A stretch of 64,000 bases of DNA from Methylomonas sp. GTDB taxonomy: Bacteria; Pseudomonadota; Gammaproteobacteria; Methylococcales; Methylomonadaceae. This document shows positions 57,944 through 64,000 of the stretch, in pieces (the first letter of the stretch is position 1; each line of letters opens with the position of its first letter). The position numbers and the translations under genes are program-made. The stretch is from the NCBI GenBank assembly GCA_002928965.1, contig PERU01000018.1:1-64000 (forward strand). Direction: 5' to 3'. The notes below the pieces were generated by a model. The model worked only from the letters and a program-made list of their open reading frames with translations, was not told where the DNA came from and made no database searches.

Positions 57944-60900
57944 TCAATGAGTTGCATAAACGATATCCGGTAGCACAACGTCCCATCGATCACATTTCAA
58001 ACTTTCATGATCTCCGGTCTTTTTATGCCTAACCTGAATGGCAGAGACCCGCACTGATATGATTTCTCCCGTCGGAGGCGTAAATGCCTGTGCCATACGA
58101 GTAACAGGGATACCCTTTTTATCGGTTATTTCCCAGCCCGGTTTACCGTCACTCCGGGCGAGCAATTTCAGTTCACTGCCAACATCCAGATTAGCAATAG
58201 CTTTATGTATGGGGTTTTCAGACGAAAAATAGCCCGGCCAGGACAGCACAACCTGTCCAGGGCTGGCAACCCAGATCCTTTGCAGCAATGGTTGCAGTTC
58301 ACCGGTAGGTTTAGGCTGCGTTTTAAGGCAAAGAGCTTCGCAATCCCGGATAAAGGGATGATCGGCTGCTTGTCTAGCACATAGAGTCAAGGTTTTACGT
58401 GCCCGAGTCATCGCCACATAAAATAATCGACGTTCCTCGTCACTGCTTTGTTGCCAGCCGCCGCCATCCAGAATCAGCACATGATCAAACTCCAAGCCTT
58501 TCGCCCGATGTGCAGTCAGCAATAGTAAGGGGGCTTGGCGGCTGTTATTTTCCCCTGATTGGTTGCCGGAACGGAATTCATACAACGCGTCGATGATGTT
58601 GCTGACAACTTGCTGACAGCCTGGGGCAAGCGATTCCCAGTCGATGATAAATTGAGCCAGCATCGCCCGGTAGGGATGAGTAATCAGCTCATCAACCGCT
58701 TGACGATAGCGACGCTTGAACCACAAGGACAACGTGCCATACCGCAGCAACACACGAGGTTTTCGAGCGCGGCGGTGTTGATTGTTCAAAAGCGCAAGCA
58801 GGCCGTAGCCTTCACGGGTAGTATGCAGGTCCAGCAACATGTCGTCCCGCAGCAAGCGAACCGGTATGCCTTTTTGCCGGCTAAATGCCGCCATCGGTTC
58901 CAAAGTTTCCCAATGCCGGGCGATTACGGCAAAGCGCCCCCAATAACTGGTTTGGCCTGAGTTTATCAAGGTGTTGATCCGAATGAGTTCGGCCAGCGCC
59001 AATTCGACCTCCGCATAGTATTGTGCGGGCGTTTCGATGATATGCACCCGGCCTTTCGTCAAACTATCCAGTGCAGAAAATTCCCCGCCATCAGGTATTT
59101 CTCGACGGGCGTAATTGACGCCGAGTGTTTGTGCTGTTTTCATCCGGTCGCGCGCGGGCGCAATCACCCGATTGGCGCAAAGGATGATATGGGCTGTCGA
59201 ACGATAATTTTCGATCAGATAATAGGTTTGGGCTTGATAATCGGTGGTGAACTGTTTGATGAAGCGCACATTGGCACCGCCAAAGGCATAAATGTTTTGA
59301 TCGTCATCGCCAACAGCCATCAACGACAGTTTATCTTCGTCAGTGTTTAGCGAACGTCCGACGAGTGCGCTGATCAGCGCGTAATGCTCGGCATTGATGT
59401 CTTGGTATTCGTCGACCAGCAGATAGCGTAAGCCTGACAATAATCGATCGCGTTGGATAGCAGGGCCACTATCGTCGCCGAGTTCCGCTTTTTTCAATTG
59501 TGCGGTCGCCGCTTTGATAACGGCGGAAAAGTCGATGGTTTCCCCTCGTTCAGCAGCCACAGCGTAACTGGTACCGGTCAGACGCATCGCCAAACCGTGC
59601 AATGTCTGAACGGACACTCCGGCAGCATCGGCACCTACCAATGCCCACAGCCGTTTGCGAATTTCGATGGCAGCCGATCGGTTGTAGCTGAGCACCATGA
59701 TGTCTTCTGGCAACACCATGCAATCGCGCAACAACCAGGCAACCCGATGTACGATCACTTTGGTTTTTCCGGAACCCGGTCCCGCCAATACTAAACAATT
59801 GCCTTCTGGCGGCGCAGCGACGATGGCTTGTTGTTCCGGATTTTGCAGATCAGTCAGAATGCGGCGATGCGCGGCTTCGGTGGTAGCCATCTCCAGAATG
59901 TCCTGACGACCGGCAAAGTAACGGCGCACGAACTCATCGCGATCCATGCCAAAATAATCGACGATAAATCCCATCGCTGCTTGAATCTTGTCCAGTGCCA
60001 AGCGCGCATATTCCGCCATCACATGGACTTGGATGATCTTGTCTTTGTAATGCAGAGCCAGTTCGGCGTAATCGGACTTTTTGAACTGGCGGCGTCTGGC
60101 ATCGGCATTGAGTTGAATGCTCATGGCTGCCCGAAATATGGCCTTGCCGCGTGCCAAATGCAGTACCTCGTTGGTGTCGAGATAAATCAGCGCCGCTGCC
60201 AGCGCCACATTCCAATCGCGGACATCCAAATCCTGTAGGGTGAGATCGGCTTGTAAAGCGGCTTCCAAATCACCCTGTTTACAGGTGATCAACAGATTAT
60301 TGCCTTGGCGGTGTGTCAGGAAAAAAGTCAGCAAGGCTTGAGCCAATCGCATGCGTTTTTGACGGATAGTTTCGATATCTTGCCAATTGCGTAATAACTT
60401 TAGGTAGCGATTGTCTTGGCCGGCTGGACGCAACGCAAAAAAGCCGCGTTGACCAGGGCCGCTGCCAAAAGCCTCGGCAAACGATTTCATTAATCGCGTG
60501 AGTCTGTCCGGTTCCAGGTCCACCCCGGCATCACGGCGCAAGGTATCGCAAAGCCGCCGCACATTGAGGATCTGCCATTGCTCTTGATCGGCATCGGGTG
60601 CCGCCTCGCGCAAGCTGGCGATTAGCGCATCTTCCAGTTTTCGTAATGCTTCCAGACGGTCAACCGTATCGGGATCTCGATAAAGCGTGACGCCAATTTC
60701 AGTATCGTTGGATACCAGTTTGAGTCGATCCAGATCTCGCAACATCAGTTGCACCTGATGGGAATCGCGACCTGTGGCCAGCATTAAATCGTCGGTGCTG
60801 ATGCCTTCATCGTCTTCGCTGACAAACAATTGCGAAAGCAAGCTGATGTAGGGCTCGATGTCGGCATTAGGCCCCAGCTTTTTTTCCAGTAAAGCTCTGG

Positions 60901-63103
60901 CTTCCTCCAGACTGGCCACTTGCAGACTGCCAGGAAATACCCGCGTGTGATTTTCCTGACGTTCCAACAAGCGCGCTTCTTCCAGCCAGGCTACGGCAAT
61001 TCGCACTTTAGTATCCGCATCGGCCGCATCGGGGTCGATGCCGTGTTTATCGGGTATTTCCAGCAGGATTTCGCCGCTGGTGACGACTACCGAGCCTTCG
61101 CTGCGATCCTTTTTCTCGATGCTGCGCAGCGCTTTGAGGATGGCGTAAATATCGTGCTGGGTTAGCCTGGAATTACGCAGCAGACGAAACTGCACATCGA
61201 GGTCGGCATCGTCGTAGAGCAATACACACCGAGCCGGGTCTTGATCGCGACCGGCGCGACCAGCTTCCTGCAGATAGTTCTCCAATGAGCCCGGCGTGTC
61301 CAGATGAATGACCAGCCGCACATCGGCTTTATCGACGCCCATGCCGAAGGCATTGGTGGCCGCAATCACACGAAGCTCACCAGCAATAAAGGACTCCTGG
61401 ACCTGGCGCTTTTGCTCCGGTTGCATGCCGCCATGAAAATAGCCGCAGTCCAGTCCGGCTTGTTTCAAAAACTCGGCCATTTCCTCCACGGTTTTCTGCC
61501 GAGCACAAAATACAATGGCGCCCCCCTCATCACGTAAAGTTTCTTCCAACAGTCGCAGCACTTCCGGATATTTGGCTTGCACGGGAACGGCATACACTTC
61601 GTACAGCAGGTTTTCCCGGCGGACACCGCCGGTCAAGGTTTCCAGCGTTATGTCCAGACGTTTGTGAAAGTGATCGACAATGTCCTGCACGACATCGGGT
61701 TTGGCCGTAGCGGTAAAGCAGAATACCGGCGAAGGGGTGTTCTTTTGCCGAATCTTTATAAAACGAGAGACATACAGATAATCAGGACGAAAATCATGTC
61801 CCCATTTGGACAGACAATGCGCTTCATCAAATACCCAAGCGCCGATTTCGCGATGGGCCAGGGCTTTGGCAAAGGCCGTACTGCGAAACTGTTCCGGCGC
61901 CACGAAAATCAGTCCCAAGTCGCCCAGCCGCAACTTATCCAACATGATTTGCCGTTCGAGCGGATTGAGTAGGCTGTTCAAATAACCTGCACAGGTAATG
62001 CCGCGCGCTTCCAGGTTATCGACCTGATCCTTCATCAAGGATTGCAGCGGCGAAATAATCACCGTCAAGCTGCCGTTACGATAATAACGCGCTAACGCCG
62101 GTAACTGAAAACACAACGATTTACCGCCACCGGTTGGCAGAATCGCCAAGGTCGGAGTACCGGCAAAGCCATGTTCGACGATGACTTGCTGTAATGATTC
62201 TCCATCCGGCGTAGTCGGTGTCGGCCGGAATTGCTCGATACCCGGAAAATAACGTGGCAGCAATTGCAGAAGGTCATGCTGCTCCTGGCACCAACTACAG
62301 TCGGGATCGGCACAGGGAATATCGCGCAAGGTAGCAATCAGTTCTCGGGTTTTGGGAAACGATAAGCTGACCCAGGGCGGTAATACCGAATTGCTACCGG
62401 ACACGCGCAACCAGGATAAAACATAGGCCAGCGGCTTATGCCATTGGGAGTCGCCCAAATAATGTTGAACGACCTTCTGCTGGCCGGTTTTACAAACCTT
62501 GTTATCCGTTGCGCGTTGCCATGCTGCTTGTGCATCACTCAAAGATGGACGCAAAGCGGCACGTAACGTTGCGAAAAAAATAGCCACGCCCTTGCCGTTT
62601 TCGGAGGCCAATAGAAAGTGCAGGCATAGTGCTTCGTCTGGATGTTCGGCAACGCGTTGACGCAAGGCATCGGCCTGTTCCATAAACAATTCGTAGGCCA
62701 GCTCGGCATCTCGTACAGGATTGTTGCGTGTGGTGCTATAGAGCTTGTAATCCTTGACTAAGCGATGATAGGGGTTTTGCGGAAAGGCGACGGGCGAAAG
62801 TTCTAACGTATCCACTAAAGGCAGTTGATGTAATGCTAGGTCTGGATGCAGAACAGAAAGGGCCGGGTGATCGAAGGCAATGACGTTATGCCCCAATACA
62901 AATGCGGCACCGTGCGTGATTTGATCCAGCTTTTGAGCCAGGTCTGCCGCTTTACCGTTAATGCGCAAGCGGGCGGAGGTATCCGGTCGATACGCACCGA
63001 TTTCCCGAAGCCTTAAATTGTCATGGCGAGCGGTTTCTATATCGATACAAAGGCACTTGGCTCTGGTTTTTTCGGGTGGTTGAGCCATTAGGTAACAAGG
63101 CAT
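57944..63103 (-). CDS. DEDD exonuclease-RecQ helicase-UvrD helicase fusion
   Basis: 1719 residues, three enzymes in one chain. Residues about 15-165: DEDD exonuclease-like, with D21-I-E23 (CIDIET), an Asp in VIAFDHP and a later Asp in VRDAELA; the general His before it appears to be Asn. Residues about 305-640: RecQ-type SF2 helicase, Walker A K328 (TGGGKS), DEAH at 426-429, and ATNAFGMGVDKADVRLVIH, EAGRAGRD. Then a long linker with RecQ-Ct-like and helical parts. Residues about 1100-1560: UvrD/Rep-type SF1 helicase, Walker A K1113 (GPGSGKT), DEYQDINAEH, GDDDQNIYAFGGA, AHRAKGLEF, YVAMTRARKTL. ATG 63103 chosen; M6 is possible. Probably acts on branched or damaged DNA; role in defence or repair is open. 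Confidence 0.9.
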   Translation of the reverse strand: MPCYLMAQPPEKTRAKCLCIDIETARHDNLRLREIGAYRPDTSARLRINGKAADLAQKLDQITHGAAFVLGHNVIAFDHPALSVLHPDLALHQLPLVDTLELSPVAFPQNPYHRLVKDYKLYSTTRNNPVRDAELAYELFMEQADALRQRVAEHPDEALCLHFLLASENGKGVAIFFATLRAALRPSLSDAQAAWQRATDNKVCKTGQQKVVQHYLGDSQWHKPLAYVLSWLRVSGSNSVLPPWVSLSFPKTRELIATLRDIPCADPDCSWCQEQHDLLQLLPRYFPGIEQFRPTPTTPDGESLQQVIVEHGFAGTPTLAILPTGGGKSLCFQLPALARYYRNGSLTVIISPLQSLMKDQVDNLEARGITCAGYLNSLLNPLERQIMLDKLRLGDLGLIFVAPEQFRSTAFAKALAHREIGAWVFDEAHCLSKWGHDFRPDYLYVSRFIKIRQKNTPSPVFCFTATAKPDVVQDIVDHFHKRLDITLETLTGGVRRENLLYEVYAVPVQAKYPEVLRLLEETLRDEGGAIVFCARQKTVEEMAEFLKQAGLDCGYFHGGMQPEQKRQVQESFIAGELRVIAATNAFGMGVDKADVRLVIHLDTPGSLENYLQEAGRAGRDQDPARCVLLYDDADLDVQFRLLRNSRLTQHDIYAILKALRSIEKKDRSEGSVVVTSGEILLEIPDKHGIDPDAADADTKVRIAVAWLEEARLLERQENHTRVFPGSLQVASLEEARALLEKKLGPNADIEPYISLLSQLFVSEDDEGISTDDLMLATGRDSHQVQLMLRDLDRLKLVSNDTEIGVTLYRDPDTVDRLEALRKLEDALIASLREAAPDADQEQWQILNVRRLCDTLRRDAGVDLEPDRLTRLMKSFAEAFGSGPGQRGFFALRPAGQDNRYLKLLRNWQDIETIRQKRMRLAQALLTFFLTHRQGNNLLITCKQGDLEAALQADLTLQDLDVRDWNVALAAALIYLDTNEVLHLARGKAIFRAAMSIQLNADARRRQFKKSDYAELALHYKDKIIQVHVMAEYARLALDKIQAAMGFIVDYFGMDRDEFVRRYFAGRQDILEMATTEAAHRRILTDLQNPEQQAIVAAPPEGNCLVLAGPGSGKTKVIVHRVAWLLRDCMVLPEDIMVLSYNRSAAIEIRKRLWALVGADAAGVSVQTLHGLAMRLTGTSYAVAAERGETIDFSAVIKAATAQLKKAELGDDSGPAIQRDRLLSGLRYLLVDEYQDINAEHYALISALVGRSLNTDEDKLSLMAVGDDDQNIYAFGGANVRFIKQFTTDYQAQTYYLIENYRSTAHIILCANRVIAPARDRMKTAQTLGVNYARREIPDGGEFSALDSLTKGRVHIIETPAQYYAEVELALAELIRINTLINSGQTSYWGRFAVIARHWETLEPMAAFSRQKGIPVRLLRDDMLLDLHTTREGYGLLALLNNQHRRARKPRVLLRYGTLSLWFKRRYRQAVDELITHPYRAMLAQFIIDWESLAPGCQQVVSNIIDALYEFRSGNQSGENNSRQAPLLLLTAHRAKGLEFDHVLILDGGGWQQSSDEERRLFYVAMTRARKTLTLCARQAADHPFIRDCEALCLKTQPKPTGELQPLLQRIWVASPGQVVLSWPGYFSSENPIHKAIANLDVGSELKLLARSDGKPGWEITDKKGIPVTRMAQAFTPPTGEIISVRVSAIQVRHKKTGDHESLKCDRWDVVLPDIVYATH

Positions 63104-63322
63104 CTATTCAAAATTGATGAAATTTCTTGCTGATCGCTCCTGAGGGGAACATACGCCCTGTAGTCATGCCATCACGCATCAAACAAGAATTTTAGTTGTC
63201 TTTATCGATCTTCCTGTTGGCTTCTACCTATTTCAATATTTTGGTGAGGGTGAAGGCTTTGATTGTGTGGCTATGGTTTTGGGCCCAGGAATTCAATAAG
63301 CCAAGCTGTTGATAGCATGAGT

Positions 63323-63748
63323 TCAAGCTGTTTCTATCAGCCGCAGCGGATATTCTTCTACTGTCTCACCTGAGATTTTAAACCCGCGCATTTCCAGTAC
63401 GCCTTTGGTATTCAGGGAAATAATCAACTGCAATGCCTCGGGATGGCTGGCCTGTTCAATATCGGTTGGCGAGGGTTCCGCTGGCGTACTGGGGTGTGAG
63501 TGATAAATCGCGAATAGCGATTCCTGTTTTTCGCGCATCTGCTGCATGGCGGCGATTTGCTGGCTAGGCTCCAGTAAAAAACGTTTGTCTGGCGTTTCTG
63601 CGCTGTTGGCAACCGGGTAGCAACTGACAGGCAAACCTTCGGCGTTTGCGCCGATCAGTCCGCATACTTCGGCATTAGGCGATAACTGGGCCAAATGTAA
63701 TAGCTGGTTGGTGAGTTTGCGGGGCAAACAAATATCTTGGTTATTCAT
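63323..63748 (-). CDS. JAMM (MPN+) metalloprotease-like protein
   Basis: 141 residues from ATG 63748; an ATG 12 bp earlier overlaps prmC more and is less likely because 63748 forms a 4-bp ATGA overlap with the prmC stop. The zinc site is complete: E27 (AEVCGLI), H83-x-H85, seven residues, S93 and D96 (HSHPSTPAEPSPTD). Bacterial JAMM proteins of this size act as isopeptidase-like or sulfur-carrier-cleaving enzymes (Mec+ type) or in phage-tail systems; no partner is seen here. Confidence 0.88.
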   Translation of the reverse strand: MNNQDICLPRKLTNQLLHLAQLSPNAEVCGLIGANAEGLPVSCYPVANSAETPDKRFLLEPSQQIAAMQQMREKQESLFAIYHSHPSTPAEPSPTDIEQASHPEALQLIISLNTKGVLEMRGFKISGETVEEYPLRLIETA

Positions 63749-64000
63749 GTTGGATTCCATACTCCGGAAGTCACGCGAGGATTGCCGGACAAGTCTTGAT
63801 GCGTGGCAACCTGCTGGTAGTTGAATGCGTTAAAAATGCCTTGTACGGCATTGTGTTGATTGTAGCCGTGTTCGATCAATAAAAATCCGCCCGGTTTCAG
63901 GTGGGTTCTGGCCTCGTCGACCAATATGCCAATATCCCGTAAGCCATTGTCGGCACTGACAAGTGCTGTCTGTGGTTCAAAACGCACGTCACCTAGTTGT
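63745..64000 (-). CDS. prmC: Release factor glutamine methyltransferase PrmC, C-terminal part
   Basis: Frame open at the window end; the visible 85 residues end with the PrmC C terminus (LRFEPQ-like VRFEPQTALVS, LKPGGFLLIEHGYNQ, DLSGNPRVTSGVW). PrmC N5-methylates the GGQ glutamine of RF1/RF2. The catalytic NPPY lies outside. The JAMM gene starts on its stop (ATGA). Confidence 0.9.
   Translation of the reverse strand, partial: QLGDVRFEPQTALVSADNGLRDIGILVDEARTHLKPGGFLLIEHGYNQHNAVQGIFNAFNYQQVATHQDLSGNPRVTSGVWNPT

Overview
The window looks like the chromosome of a gammaproteobacterium, most likely a Methylococcales (Methylomonas-type) methanotroph. This is inferred from housekeeping gene order (recA-recX-alaS-lysC; ygfB-pepP-ubiH; zapA next to 6S RNA), the proteobacterial FabV and CreBC families, and a VPVP-type PEP-CTERM protein with an exosortase. 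No methane-oxidation marker is present, so the genus is a guess. No rRNA, tRNA, CRISPR array or complete insertion sequence was seen.

Layout. 1-3864: end of a very large SdrD_B-repeat surface protein. 4156-5346: fabV. 5449-15146: a Yej-type peptide ABC transporter operon (lipoprotein SBP, two permeases, double ATPase). A two-gene AAA ATPase plus subtilisin-like protease pair of the IetAS anti-phage type sits inside it, between the second permease and the ATPase, with start/stop overlaps. 15147-16880: SOUL-type lipoprotein, SRPBCC protein, small membrane protein. 16995-25159: recA, recX, alaS and lysC, with accessory modules between them: a RelE-type toxin-antitoxin pair whose toxin end is replaced by a REP hairpin, a VapBC-type pair, a DUF4160/DUF2442 pair, and about 1 kb of nested repeats. 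25468-29869: divergent GAPDH paralogue, Fic protein with a degenerate catalytic motif, tgt, a membrane protein, 6S RNA, zapA and a ZapB-like protein. 29981-39745: ygfB-pepP-ubiH-sixA, secA, glgP-trmL. 40012-43063: YjgR-type ATPase and a lone restriction-type nuclease domain protein. 43282-46997: an exosortase, its probable VIT/VWA target split by a 67-bp duplication-type insertion, and a PEP-CTERM protein. 47066-56418: signalling genes (CreBC, HD-GYP phosphodiesterase, YajQ, an NtrC-type two-component pair), an ATP-grasp-like orphan and a small lipoprotein. 56803-57753: a cation diffusion facilitator flanked by long inverted repeats. 57944-63103: a 1719-residue DEDD-exonuclease/RecQ/UvrD fusion. 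63323-64000: a JAMM peptidase coupled to the end of prmC.

The most interesting items are the protease/ATPase defence pair embedded in the transporter operon, the exosortase/VIT module with its sorting signal frameshifted off, the three-enzyme helicase-nuclease fusion, the Fic protein without its catalytic His, and a family of GTAG-headed REP-like hairpins, one of which rewrites a toxin C-terminus. Coordinates and motifs were read by eye; family names rest on motif recognition, not on a database search.
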